Shown: in pieces, positions 34,587 through 46,394 of the stretch
How the letters are laid out: every line of letters starts with the position of its first letter
How positions within the stretch are numbered: the first letter of the stretch is position 1
NCBI GenBank assembly: GCA_022701365.1
Contig: JAKUHH010000090.1
Location: 124,001-188,000 of the forward strand
DNA length: 64,000 nucleotides
Direction of reading: 5' to 3'
From: Mycocentrospora acerina
Lineage: Eukaryota; Ascomycota; Dothideomycetes; Pleosporales
The notes under the pieces: generated by a model
The model's database searches: none
What the model saw: only the letters and a program-made list of their open reading frames with translations
What the model was told of the DNA's origin: nothing
Translations under genes and position numbers: made by a program

Positions 34587-35945
34587 TCAAAGGCCACCTC
34601 CTGTTTGTCTTTCATGTTGCTCTGCTACTTCCCGCGCGTAGAACTCGACCAACATTGTTCCATAAGCCTCCATCTCCTCCAGAGGAACCGCCAGTCGGAA
34701 GTCATTCAACAGAAGGAACTGTAGCTCTAAGTGATTGAGTTCAACTAATGGCAGCCCGCCAACCTGTCAAGTTTTAGCAGTGTTTAAATGTGGCGAGAAA
34801 GAGCTACACACCTTTGCGTATCTAGAATTTGTGTAAAATACATCTGAGAAGAACTTGCTGGCACAGGTTACGCCAGCGATCACAAGTCGATGTATGTTGA
34901 AGCTGTCGACAACGAAAAAGTGAGACAAGTTGTACGCATCTGATTCGAGGTCTTGCTGAGGTGGAGAAGGCGGTTGGACTCCTGGCACTTGAGGCTGAGA
35001 TGGTCTACCGAGAGATCCTGAGGGTGGTGGTGTTGTCGCTTGAATTGTGACAGATGGGGTCTGCTGCGGTACTGGAGGGTCAGTTGTCACAGATACCGTA
35101 GAGTTTGCACGCTCCAGCGATTGCTGGTTGGCTTGACGGAGGCTGAGCATTGGTCCAGCGTTCACCCTCTCAGTCATCCTGTCAAAGTAGACTAGGAGGC
35201 TGAGAAACACCTCGTACGTGGTGGGGCAGTATTTATGGATACGGCTGAGATAGCTAAGGATGGAGATGCTGGGTACATTCTTGCCATGAAAAGCTAGCAC
35301 GCTGGTGGTCTGTTGACTCAGTCCTGATGTGCCTTCTGGTGGTGGGATCTGACGGTGCAGATGATCGTGCTGTCGATCGTTGGTAGTGGTGATTTTGGTC
35401 AGCAGTCCGGCTACCATCTCAATAATGTCTGATACAGGCATGTCGCTGATCTCGTATTGCGGACCGACGTCCGCAGGGTCTCGTCGTTGACGACGCGACA
35501 AGGCGCGTGACTGCGAGAACGGACTGGTCTCGTCGATGGCGAAGCTCTGGATGTGAGACAGGCTCTTCACCTTGATGCGCCGAGTTGGGTCTGCTGTGGC
35601 ATCGGCAGCCGCCGGCTGTGCGGGTGGGGTGGGTTGCTGCGACTGCGACCTGAGAGGCGCCGATGCTGGCTGGTGAGAGGCAGAGCCATGCACTCTGGGC
35701 TCGGAAGGGTTGTGCTGTTGCGCGCGCTGGCCAGGCGTAGAGCTCGATGGCGGGGCTCCCGAGTCGGCCATGGCAACGTCGGCCGGCGAGGCGACGACGC
35801 GCAGCGGTGTGTTGGCACTGGCGACAGGCGACGGGCGCGTGGCGGCGTGGTGCACGGCAGGCGATTCCTGCGTCTGCGGGTGCCCGCCAAACATGGTGTT
35901 GTGAAAATGGTTTCCACCAAAGTCGCTGACTACTATCGATCCCAT
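34587..35945 (-). CDS. Pho80/PCL-type cyclin
   Basis: Regulatory partner of a Pho85-like kinase in phosphate or nutrient signalling (family knowledge). Exons 35945-34812 and 34763-34587; 436 aa. The start at 35945 (MGSIVVSDFGGNHFHN) is the first in-frame ATG; a later one is at the MFGGHP position. The N-terminal half is disordered, rich in Ser/Pro/Gln. The cyclin box begins DIIEMVAGLLTKITTTND and VPSISILSYLSRIHKYCPTT with EVFLSLLVYFDRM. It then continues after a Pro/Gln/Thr-rich insertion of about 80 residues with HFFVVDSFNIHRLVIAGVTC and SKFFSDVFYTNSRYAK. Splicing then gives VGGLPLVELNHLELQFLLLN and DFRLAV, needed to finish the fold. Confidence 0.9.
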
Positions 35946-36803
35946 TCCGCGGTGGCAGGCGTAGGGGGTTCTGCAGAGATGGGCGGGGTTAGAGGTGGAA
36001 GGCGCGGCGCGACAGCGGCACGGTGGCACAGTGGAGAAAGGAACGTGGATCAGGCGCGACGAGAGTGGGCGGTGATGTTAGGCTGTCGAGCCCGCTGGGG
36101 TCAAGCTCTTTCTTATCGCAGGGCAGGGCAGGGCAGGGCTACAGCCAGCGCAGACGGTCAAGGCGGCTCACGGGCAAGGCGTGAACATATCTGGCTCTGT
36201 TCGTGCCGTGGCCAAAGTGAATTGGACGGCGACGCGTCTGGCAGAGGGGTGAAGGGAGGGGAGAATGGCGGGCAGGATGGAGATGCGGGCTGTGTTGAGG
36301 GATGGTGGAGACGTTGTTGTTGGTTAGACTGCGTGGGGAGCGTGCCCAGCTGGCGTTCGTCATTTGCCTGGTCGCTGCCCGAACTTGCATGGGAGCAGAC
36401 CCTGGACGCCAGCAGCACCACCAGCACCATCACGGCCTATCACATGCATGCGTGGGCCTCGATTGATTCCAACAAGTCCACCGGCCCAGCCTTACCATGC
36501 TCCTTCTCCACGAAACATGCTGCGCAGATAATCTGTGTGCATAGCTTGCTAAACACAGAGCTCAGGACGTGAACATGCGTTGATTGTCATCTCTCATTGG
36601 ACTATCGGATGGGCACTTGCTACTAGGAGCTGCCTAGGCTGCACGCCTCGACCAGTGCCCGTAGAAGACGCTGCTCGATGTTGCTCACGGACAGAGGGTT
36701 GCAAGAGCGTCATGAGTCTCCTCGCCTATCCTTCAGCCTTGTCCTGCGATCCATGGCACACATTCCGCATGCTTTTGCTGCTTCCAATCCCTCTGCCTCG
36801 TAC
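35946..36803. other. Intergenic, 0.86 kb
   Basis: GC-rich promoter/leader of the cyclin gene and 3' flank of pre3. A long plus-strand frame across 35553-36572 is a by-product of GC-rich antisense sequence. Confidence 0.55.
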
Positions 36804-37690
36804 CTACTGCTTGCCAGGGCCCTCGTAGCCCTGGTCTGGCAGGTACAGGTGCCGCTGCGCGCCTTTAGCAGTGAGCACAACCATGCGGATCACACCGCCT
36901 GAGCTTCCATCCCACTTGATAGCCTCTGAGAGCGAGCCCTTGACAAACTTGATGCCCTCCTCCTCGGTCATATTCTCCTGCCAATTTGCGTCGCAGTAAC
37001 CGTAGATGTACGTTGATCCGGAACCGGCGATTGCATATGACTGCTTGTGTAGAGAACCGCCCAGAGGAATCGAGTATACCTGCCCACCGTGTCGAGCGTC
37101 CCATCCTGCAATGATTATGCCTGCCCTGTACGCTGTCAGTCGAGCTCGCTGCCGACACTGGCTCCACCTACGAGAGTTGGTCCTTGTTGGAGTAGCAGAG
37201 CTCCTGGAATATGGCTGCCGCAGTCTGTGTCGTTGGTGGCTCGTCGTTGGTGATGCCGTACGAACCCAGATGGTATTGCACAATGTCAGCCACCGCCTGT
37301 GTGTCTGCCGCAGAGCCGGACCTGCAACACCAGATTGTGTCGTGCACTTGTGTGAGTTTGTCGGTGACTCGGTTGGCAATATATGCGCCAGTTGTCGTCC
37401 TGCTATCGGCGCCTAATATCACACCGTCTTTGAAATTGATTGCCATGCTGTGCGAATGATCAGAGAAGGCGAGGTAGTGGTGGCGTGGAGGGGACAAACA
37501 TGGATGTACCGAGACTAGGCGTGTCTGTCAGCAGAATACAATATGGCTTGCGGCAAGAGCTTCTTACTTGACCTCACCCTTCTTGAGGTGGTTCATGTCG
37601 ACATGGATGCCATCTGCGCAAGAGTGAGCTTGATAGCTTGTGCATTTCAGTGCCCATATCACCTTCTCCCAGAGCGCCGGTTTTCATCAT
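36804..37690 (-). CDS. pre3: 20S proteasome subunit beta1 (caspase-like)
   Basis: Catalytic subunit of the core particle cleaving after acidic residues. Five exons: 37690-37663, 37613-37568, 37514-37500 (15 nt), 37447-37172 and 37125-36804; 228 aa. The spliced start is MMKTGALGE-DGIHVDMNHL-KKGEVN-LGTSI-MAINFKDG. The propeptide ends in Gly before the catalytic N-terminal Thr of TSIMA, which is carried by the 15-nt exon. ADSRTTTGAYIANRVTDKLT and CCRSGSAADTQAVADIV are beta1 signatures, and the active-site Lys lies in NRVTDKL. Later AGIIIAGWD, GSGSTYIYGYCD and DGSSGGVIRM are intact. Four introns in the first half are needed. Divergent from bem46. Confidence 0.95.
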
Positions 37691-38083
37691 GTTGGCAGAT
37701 TGAGCTGATAGGCCACAAGATTGATTAGTTCTGTGGAAATGCAGTTCTAGAGTTGTACAGTCGGCGAAAAGGAAGCTGTGGGGTAAGTTGCTGTGTAGGT
37801 AGTTGGTAAGGCATAGGCAACGCGAGCTACGCATCATCTTGGCACTGCGTTACTGGGCTAAGCGCCCAACCGTAGCAGGCGGCGCTGTCAACAACCTCGA
37901 CCACGCGTCTGAGGCATTGCAGCCGCAAACAAGAGCTTTGCTTGTTCATGTCTCACTCTGGATAGACGTAATAGATTCTCCCGCTCTTGCGCTGTCCCTG
38001 CGTCGCCTCCTTCAGACGTTGGCGACTCCAATACTCCGTGCACTACCCCATCCAGCAGATCCCCCGGACTAGGATCACCCAAG
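37691..38083. promoter_or_regulatory. Shared promoter region, pre3 / bem46
   Basis: 393 bp between divergent start codons. No binding site is claimed; dual function is inferred from spacing. Confidence 0.55.
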
Positions 38084-39103
38084 ATGTCTTCGGTAGCCAA
38101 CACCTTCATGTCTTACCTGCGGCTACCGCTGCTTGCATCCTCTGGCATTGCCGCTGCTCTTAGTGGGCTTTTGTACTTTAAGCAAAAGTATGTAATTAGG
38201 CGAATCCTCCTCTAGCACATGACTGATGTCTCCAGCGAGATCATCTACCCAAGAGCCTTTCCGCCAGACGCTCGCACCAACGTGCCACGGCCTTCGCAAT
38301 TTGGCCTCACCGACTTTGAAGAGTTGTTCATCCCTACGCCAGATGGGGAATCGCTCAGCGCCTTCTACATTCGAGCAAACAAGCAGCGTGCACGCAATAT
38401 AACGATTCTTATGTTCCATGGAAATGCTGGCAATATTGGCTATCGACTCCCAATCGCAAAAATCCTCGTAAATGAACTGGGGTGCAATGTCCTCATGCTT
38501 CAATATAGAGGCTATGGCTTATCGTCGGGCAATCCAAACGAGAAAGGACTTATGATCGATGCGCAAACTGGGTTAGAGTATATACGCCAGCGTCACGAGC
38601 TTCGAAGCTCGCGGATAGTTCTATATGGACAGAGTATCGGGGGTGCCGTGGCGATTGGACTGGCTGCGCGGAATCAAAAGCATGACGATATTGCTGCAAT
38701 TGTTCTGGAAAATACATTTACATCCCTCAGGAAACTCATTCCAACTGCGTTTCCCCCTGCTCGATTTCTTGCTCCGCTCTGTCATCAAATCTGGCCAAGT
38801 GAGGAGACTCTACCTCAAATCACGAGAATACCGATTCTGTTCCTTAGTGGGCTAAAAGACGAGATTGTTCCGTAAGTTTTTTTCGCACCTTTCACCAGAT
38901 GAAGTATTGCACGTGCAGACGGAGACTTTGTTCAACTACTAACACGTCCTACCAGGCCCTCCCACATGAGTAGACTATTCCAAGTATGTAAGGCCCCCAA
39001 GGTATGGAAAGAGCTTCCCAACGGTACACACAACGATTCAGTCGCAGAGCCGGGGTACTTTCAGCACATTGAAGAATTCTTAAGCAAGTTTGTCCCCCAG
39101 TGA
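38084..39103 (+). CDS. bem46: BEM46-family alpha/beta hydrolase
   Basis: Conserved eukaryotic serine-hydrolase-fold protein of the ABHD13/Bem46 group, linked to cell polarity in fungi. Three exons: 38084-38187, 38236-38871 and 38956-39103; 295 aa. The N-terminus holds a membrane anchor (SYLRLPLLASSGIAAALSGL). After splicing, KQN joins EIIYPRAF. The core has the oxyanion motif MFHGNAGNIGYRLP and YRGYGLSSGNP. The nucleophile elbow is YGQSIGGAVAI (Ser in G-x-S-x-G). The acid is LSGLKDEIVPPSHM, and the catalytic His is in NGTHND near the end. Exons 2 and 3 join in the middle of that C-terminal region, so splicing is needed to gain the His. Confidence 0.94.
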
Positions 39104-41689
39104 TTCTGGATCGATTGTAGAGCGACTGTCTTTTCAAAGGGCCCCTAATAGACCGAATCATCCTTGCGGATACCATAGTACAGACGACCAATAAGTGGTC
39201 AAGGTTTGCTACCAAAGGCGAAATCGCCACTTCCAATGTGGCAAACTACACGTGGAGCAAGTTGTGTATCTGCAAGCCGACAGCGAACAGTTGGAGTCGT
39301 GACAGAGTGTGTCAACGGTCTAGATAGACGAGTAGGAGCAATACTCCGAGTGGCGGTTTCAAGACATGATTTGATTTCGCACGTGAGAAGGGCTTGCAGC
39401 ACATTTTTGCGCTACAAGACGTACCAAGTGCAGAAGTGAATGTATGTGGAGTTCTCAGTCGCGCCGACTATCACTTAGCCTCTACGCTGTTCTGATGACG
39501 ACGTGAACTATATTGGCTCCCGCAAATAAGAATGCTTTGATCGCCAGGGGTATGACGATGGAAGTCCTTTCACCCGGCACTGGTCGTGCGTCACAACGAT
39601 CTTCACCACAGCCTCAAGACTTACGTAGCCCTGAAAATGCCACAAGAACGGCCTCGTTGCATCCGAACACACTGGCCTGAGGATGCGGATGTGCACGTCA
39701 GAGTCGCGACGGTCTGGCCAGTCTTTGGACTCCGGAAACAAGCCACCGTGCGTGGTCGGAAATCGGTGGTGTTTGTCGGAACGCTTGTAATGGGTTGGAC
39801 CCTGAAAGTGAGGCTAGCTCATGCGCCACATTGGAGATTACGTCGGTCAAAGCTCAAAGGCTTGGATTTCCCATGTTGAACTCAAGCGGAAGCTCGAATC
39901 TTCCATCGTAAGCCATGCAATTTGCGTCATGCAGTTTCTGTTGCGACTCCACAACGAAACTGCTGCAGTGCTGCAGTGCACATGAACCGCAGTCTGGGTG
40001 GACGGGCGCTCACATGCTGTGCTGCTGAATCTGTGTCCTCGCCCTCTGCACATATCATCGGCGCCAGATGCACAGAGAGCCTCCCTTGGTACTCGCCCTG
40101 CAGCATTGGACTACAGCCGTAGTGGCTGTGCTCGACGACAGCGTCGATCCCCTACTTTTCTCACAGGCTCTAGAGCGGTCAGACCGAGTGGCAAATACGC
40201 TCTGATTGGTGCGTTATAGATCCGCTCACAAACGGTTGCGGGTTGGACGTGTGTGCCGAGACGCTATTAGGTGTTGTGGGTTGATATGGGGACGTCTTTT
40301 GCTTCACCAGTCCGTGCGAACAAGCCGGCCACGCCGCCTTTAGTCTCGCCACATCGGCGGACCAGCGAGTCGGTTCTCGAAACGCACATTCCATCGTTCA
40401 ATTCCTCACAGACGCTGTAGTCGCGAGGCTTTACAGTCGGGTTCGGGAGTTGCTCGCGCTGTTCTCTGCCGGTTCTGGTTGCGGTCCCTGTCAGTCCCTG
40501 TCAGTCCCTGACACTGGTCATGCCATGATTATGACGCCCAACCAGCCACGCGCATGCGGCTCCCCTGCTCTCCTTGTCAACCGGAGATGCTTTGGGCAAC
40601 GGGCTTGTGCCATGCTTCGGTCTACTCTGCCCGTTCTGTGTAGGCAACTTTTCTCCGTTGGGTCGGCATGCTACGCTGGCGTCTGGCTTGGGCCGGGTGG
40701 ATAACGCCTTGGTTCACTTCATCGTCGCAGACTAATCTGAAAACTGCATGGTAATAGACCAATGATTACCATTTTATTGCTCGCGTTATTTCTAATCCCG
40801 GAACTTCCCAGTTTGTTCTTGATTTTTTCCCCGAAGCTCAATGACCTGGCTGTTCTAATGGGCGCCGTGACCCAGGCCTCAAAACATCATAGTTCTTCAG
40901 TGCTTGTAGTCTATTTCTAGGGACCTCCACTAGCTGGGTACTTTGGGCTGACAAGGATCAGTTCGCAATCGTCGCTACAAGTCGTCCGAGATCTGCGCTC
41001 TTGCCTGCGTCTAGAAACGCTCACTCGCCACAGTACCATCTCCCGTCCATACAATAGCGGCCTTCAAAACGCTAATCCCCTTGACTCTTGCATTCTGGTG
41101 ATCGTTTCGCCTCCATTGCATTGGATCGGGCCTTGTGGCTCCACATATCAGCCACAGTCCGCTACAATACTGAGGCAGAAGGCGTGCAAACCTTGTGCGG
41201 CATTCCCGCTCTTGTCGGATCTAGCAGTAAATCGTTCATGAAAACCCCCGCTTATCCTTCGTTTGACAAACTGTCTGCCATGACCCACGCTTGACCCAGT
41301 TGTGTGCGCTACTGCTCCCGCTGTCAAGCCTCATAAAGCTTCAAGAGCTCGCTTCTGCCGTATGAGTGGCTGCACAATCTGGATTACCGTCAGGCTCCTG
41401 TACCTCGACCGGGTTTCTTACTCTTTGCTGCAACGGCGTCACCTACTTTTCGCTTCCTATTTTACACGCAAGCTTTCACTGCCACATCCTTTGTCGATCC
41501 GCCCCAATCGTCGTTCCTTCCAGACCACTACCTTCCGGTAGGTAGCCTTCCCGGTTTGTTAATCCACCTGGGGTTTTTTTTTGATATACTGCCAGGTACG
41601 TGGTGTACTTTGTCATGATGTGAACACCTGTTCAAAATCTCTCAACCCTAATACACGCTTATCCTGTGTCGCTCGTTTAATTCTAGGAA
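39104..41689. other. Long intergenic and 5' leader region, 2.6 kb
   Basis: No supported gene. A 10-bp repeat (GTCAGTCCCT type) lies at 40485-40511. A good candidate 5' UTR intron runs from GTACGT at 41596 to TCTAG ending 41686, just before the RRM-YTH start. Short frames on both strands overlap and lack domains. Confidence 0.5.
40485..40511. repeat. 10-bp tandem repeat, about 3 copies
   Basis: The unit GTCCCTGTCA repeats almost perfectly at 40484-40511, in non-coding sequence. Confidence 0.75.
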
Positions 41690-41698
41690 ATGGGCTAA
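41690..41698 (+). promoter_or_regulatory. Minimal upstream ORF (Met-Gly-stop)
   Basis: ATGGGCTAA ends one base before the ATG at 41700. If it lies in the mRNA leader it could reduce initiation at 41700 and favour the in-frame ATG at 41760. This is inference from sequence layout. Confidence 0.4.
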
Positions 41699-41699
41699 A

Positions 41700-43913
41700 A
41701 TGACTTTTGTTTGGGTACAGCAGTGGTTTCCACTTCCTCCCATATTCTATCCAGATCTTATGGGTGATTTTCCGCCTGGGTCCCGGCCTCAGGCCCCGGA
41801 CATGACCACAACCGGTCTTGCGCACGATGAAAATTCAAGCTTTTACCCTTCATCAACCTACAGGCCACAAGACAGCAACGCTCCTTTCTATTCACAGCTG
41901 AGCTCGATCCCCCAAGGTCCGCCCCGGTCAGACTTCCGCTCCAGCGCGCACCCCTCTGCACAGTTCCAACCCCAGGACAATCGTGTATTCCCTCTGAACA
42001 TGGGCTCTATGGCTGGAGCGCTGCCAGACCATGGTCCTGGTGATGAAGCTTCTGTCAGTTCTCAAGCCATCCCGCGAGCGCTCTCCGGTGCATCGCCGTC
42101 CGCTGTAGCTTATCATCTCAGCCAAAACATGCAGATGCCATTGCATATGTCTAACAACTTCCCTGTCCATCCATCATATGCATCTTCATATGCTACCGGC
42201 CCTTATCAGCAGGGCTACATGCATTCTCAGGTCTCTCCGCAGGGCGCTTATCTTCCTTACAGCGCAAATCAGTCGCGCCTGCCTGGGCCAAACTCGTTGC
42301 AGAACCCGTACCAACACTATCAACAACAGTCACAATTCATGTACTATCCAGCGCCTTACGGACCCCAAGGTCATTATATCCCTGGGTATCAGATGCAAGG
42401 CGCACAGAATCAAGCAATCTACGAAAGGAGAGGGAGCTCAGTTAGCGCATCATTTATGACTGGGCAAACTCCCGAGCAGGCACATTACGACGGAGCTTAC
42501 CCTGATCTTCGTATAGGTTCAGGAAGTGCACACAGTGTGGGCATGGTCGGGCCTGCGTATGGCGCGTCGCACATTCAGGCTCCAAGTAAGAAACACCCGG
42601 TCTTCAACGGCTCTTAGAGAAGGAAAGAAATCATGTTAGGATGTCTGCTAACATTGTGTCTCACAGACCTCGCTCGTTCAGGCCCTGTAAGCTCGATTCC
42701 CCGCGGACCGCCTCGAAAGCCGAAGCAATCTGGACACGCACTATGGGTTGGAAACCTCCCTCCTGGAACTACAGTTATTGCTCTGAAGGATCACTTCTCT
42801 CGCGAGGCAACCAAAGACATTGAAAGCCTGTTCTTGATCTCCAAGAGCAATTGTGCTTTTGTCAATTATCGCACAGAAACCTCTTGTACGGCTGCCATGC
42901 ACAGATTCCACGATTCCCGTTTCAATGGTGTTCGCCTTGTCTGTCGGCTGCGTCGTAGTTCAGCTCCGGCTTCTGGGGTGCCAACAGGACCTTCGGCTAT
43001 GATGGGCAATCACCAGAACAACATTTCTCCGCCACCAACACATAGACAAAACGAAAACGCTGTGGATGGTTTGCAAGACGGCTCGGATAGTGTGGATGGT
43101 GCAGACGGTTTGGACAGTGTAGATGACGTTCCCAAGTCTCCAGTACCTAAGAGCGATACAGATGGCGCAGTGACGCCGCAAGCTTCTAACAAATACTTCA
43201 TCGTGAAGAGTCTCACATTGCAAGATTTGGAACTCAGTGTGCGCAACGGAATTTGGGCTACGCAGTCTCACAATGAAGATGTACTGAATAAGGCTTTTGA
43301 GGTGAGTTTGGCATAGTGTGCTCTACTTTGGCGGCACGGTGGACTAACCAACGTTTCACAGTCGATCGAGAATGTCTATCTCATATTTTCGGCGAACAAA
43401 TCCGGCGAATATTTTGGCTACGGGCGAATGGCCTCGACGATCCTGGAGGATGTTTCTCATTTTAGAGGGTCGGCACCCAAGCCCGAACAAACCGAAGACG
43501 CAGCAGATGCTCCCAAGTCAATTCCGACACCAGCGACAGAGTGGGCTCCGCGGGGAAGAATCATCGACGACTCGGCGCGTGGTACGATTTTCTGGGAAGC
43601 AGAGGATGTAGACATGGATGGCGAGGATGAGATTGTTGACGGAAACAGTAACGTGGATGAGGTTTTTTCGCCCGTTACTCAAAGTTGGGGTAAACCATTC
43701 AAAATTGAATGGTTGTCGACGAACCGTCTTCCTTTTTACCGCACACGCGGGCTTCGCAACCCTTGGAACGCCAACCGCGAGGTCAAGATTGCGAGGGATG
43801 GTACTGAGCTCGAGCCCAGTGTTGGGGAGCGTCTGGTGCAGATGTTCCACCGCTTGGGTCCTTCGGGCGCTGCACCCATGATGCCGCTTCCACCTCACAT
43901 GCGGCCTTACTAA
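41700..43913 (+). CDS. RRM-YTH domain RNA-binding protein (m6A reader-like)
   Basis: Three exons: 41700-42585, 42667-43301 and 43362-43913; 690 aa from this start, or 670 aa from the in-frame ATG at 41760 (MGDFPPGS). The N-terminal half is a disordered Gln/Tyr/Pro/Ser-rich region, such as QNPYQHYQQQSQFMYYPAPY. Residues about 320-400 form an RRM: HALWVGNLPPG, TTVIALKDHF, NCAFVNYRTE. The YTH domain starts at KYFIVKSLTLQDLELSVRNG with IWATQ. Splicing then gives AFE-SIENVYLIFSANKSGEY and FGYGRM, and ends with the SWGKPFKIEWLSTNRLPFYR region. YTH domains bind N6-methyladenosine RNA through an aromatic cage; Trp residues are present at IWATQ and EWLST. An acidic insert lies inside the YTH domain. 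Confidence 0.92.
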
Positions 43914-46394
43914 ACATCGTGGCTTTCGGACCGGAACCTCCCTTCCACTGCATATCTTCCGGCGTTCGAGTGCATTGCTTTGCGTATTCTCGCCAAGCAA
44001 AAGTTCTACCGACCTGCTGGACAAGGTCGGTATACCTTTACTTCTATCATGTCAAAATGGTTTGAATTCGACGAAGCAAATGATTATGAGAAAACGATGC
44101 AAGTGGACTCAAATTTTGATCTCTTCCTCAGTTATCGCACTTCCTTTCCAATATGCCTCAAGCTGGATTGACACGAGTACGAAACCAGAGGCAGCTGTAT
44201 GTATATGTAATGATAATCAAGTTGCTTCATACAATTTACTCCAAATCAAATGCTAGGCCCCTTCCTACACGCATGGGCTCAGATATCGAGACATTGGCCG
44301 TGCATGATAGCTGTTAGTCGACATTCGGCTGAGCTTCCTGAATCAAAGCAATTTTGCCCGGCTGCTCAACGTGCTCCAACGACGGCGTTTTACTTTTGGA
44401 ACAGATCATCACAAGTAACCCACAATTGCTGTACGTACATCTGCATCACTTGCTCTATTTCCGGCGTTATTTTTCCCACTGCTGCAACGTTGCCTTGCAT
44501 TGGGCTCTTTTGTTTGCCGCCCTATGACAAGGAGACCCTTTCTTGGCACCTTCCATCCACTAACTAACTAACCAACCCATCTCCGCGCCCATCCCGCCCC
44601 CCTTCTCCCCCATGCCCTTTTTCCCACATCCCTGTCTAAAACGCCGTGACCTCACACTCTCTATCCTGCTTCCTACAACCCTCCAGCTCAGGGAAAAAAA
44701 TTGTTGTGATCCCCGTCTCTTCTGTGCGTGTGCGCAAGCCGTGTTGTCATCACGCATGAGTCGGGCCGACCGGACCGGGAAAACGCACATGCGAATTCCA
44801 ACTTTTGCATAGAGGACCGTGCACGTGGCAAGGTAGGCAGGGTACATGAGAGTCAGGAAGGCTTTGGGTCGTGCGAAGCCGAATGTATTTTTTTTTTCTC
44901 TTCTTTTAATCTGCTAAAATGGCGTGATATGTCCGACGTTGCGCAATTTAGAACTCGTTGGGGGGAGCTTGGCAAAGGTGGGGGGAGGGGGGGATAAGAA
45001 GAGTAAGTTTGGGTGATGTGTGTTGTGTGTATGACATGAAGGGTCCTGATCTGACCTCGACTCGCCTCACTTTACAAACCCGTCTGGTGTCGTTTCTCCG
45101 AACTTACTCCACACACGTACAGTGTCTTGTGCGCAATTCTACAAGGGCACACTAGGTTTCTGGTCTTTGAGCAGGTCCGTTTCCCCTTATCTCTGTCTCT
45201 TCAATCCGACCTGCCATGCATGCTCTCGACACGTGAGGCCCCTCGAACCATGGAACCTCACGCACACTATCGACTGGACGGACCTGCCTGTCCGCCAACC
45301 TTATAGTTCCTGTTATAAGCACCCCGCAAACGCGGCATCCGTCCCTCAGCCAAATAGACGGATACGAGTCGGGTTCAGTCCCGGTGCGGTCAAATGCACA
45401 TTAGATTAGGGTTGGGAATTTGAAATCGCAAAGCATTTAGGACTGGTGGGATTGTCTGTTGCTAGATAGTGACGCATTCGATTCTTGGGAGTAAAGTTCA
45501 CTCCTGCAGGAGCGCGCTACGGGTACCGACTCGCAGTGAGAGAGCGGGGCGAGGCGGTAAGATACGGCCGAGGGTTGTTTGAGGGGTTCTCTGGGAGTGG
45601 ATAGGCTTGGTGGTGCTCTATCCTTGATCCGGGTTGTGGTGGATATATATCGCTGCGGTGGTCTTCAATGGGAAGCTTTTATGTCGGTACTAGTAACGCA
45701 TGGAAGTAGGATGATGTATGCGCCTGGGGCAATCGACCCAATTTGGTCTATGCTCAACAAATCAAGTCTTTACCGGATAATATGAAGCGTGCGGCATCAA
45801 GCTATCCAGGGGTCATGCATAGGATATTCCTCTGTTGACCCATACAACCTGCACGGTTTTTCAACAAAACATGACTTGGGCCTGCGTATTGAGATTATCG
45901 GTAACGTACAAGTGGTTTCGTAGTGTGGGTATGTGAGCACTCAATCTATGCCACTTAAATATTCCTATTTCCAAACTGGCCACGAATCCACTGGACTCTC
46001 CCACGTGGTTACAACATATGATGATACCATCAATGCCTATACATGTCAAACTTTAGACCAGACCGCTTTGTCATCGCAATGGATTCACTTCTTCTGTTAT
46101 CCAATACACGCCATGTATTAAAGTATCTGTCGTTGTTCTTCCCGAACAATCCCAGTCCATATTATCTAGCTCCAATGTCACATCATTTTTCAAGATGGAA
46201 AACTAGGTATGAGATGACTACTTCGTTTCTCGGCATGGAATACCACAAACAGAAAACCAAAAGAAACTGATCCAACGCTCAATCAGGGCCGTAGCCTTTC
46301 CGTAGATCCTCTTCACTTGGGATAATGTTTTCCGATATAACGCCATTCACCAATATTAACACCCGAACAGATGAGTCCTCGTTCCAACTCAGTC
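43914..46394. other. Intergenic, 2.5 kb
   Basis: 3' flanks of the RRM-YTH gene (plus) and the HLTF-like gene (minus), which converge here. No supported gene. A G-run cluster at 44960-44993 is discussed under findings. Confidence 0.5.

Noticed and set aside
35553..36572. 339-codon plus-strand frame
   Set aside because: Antisense to the disordered region of the Pho80-like cyclin and its GC-rich leader; Arg/Gly-rich with no domain.
45366..45395. T-arm-like sequence CGGGTTCAGTCCCGG
   Set aside because: The loop lacks the expected A at position 58, and no matching acceptor or anticodon arm lies upstream.
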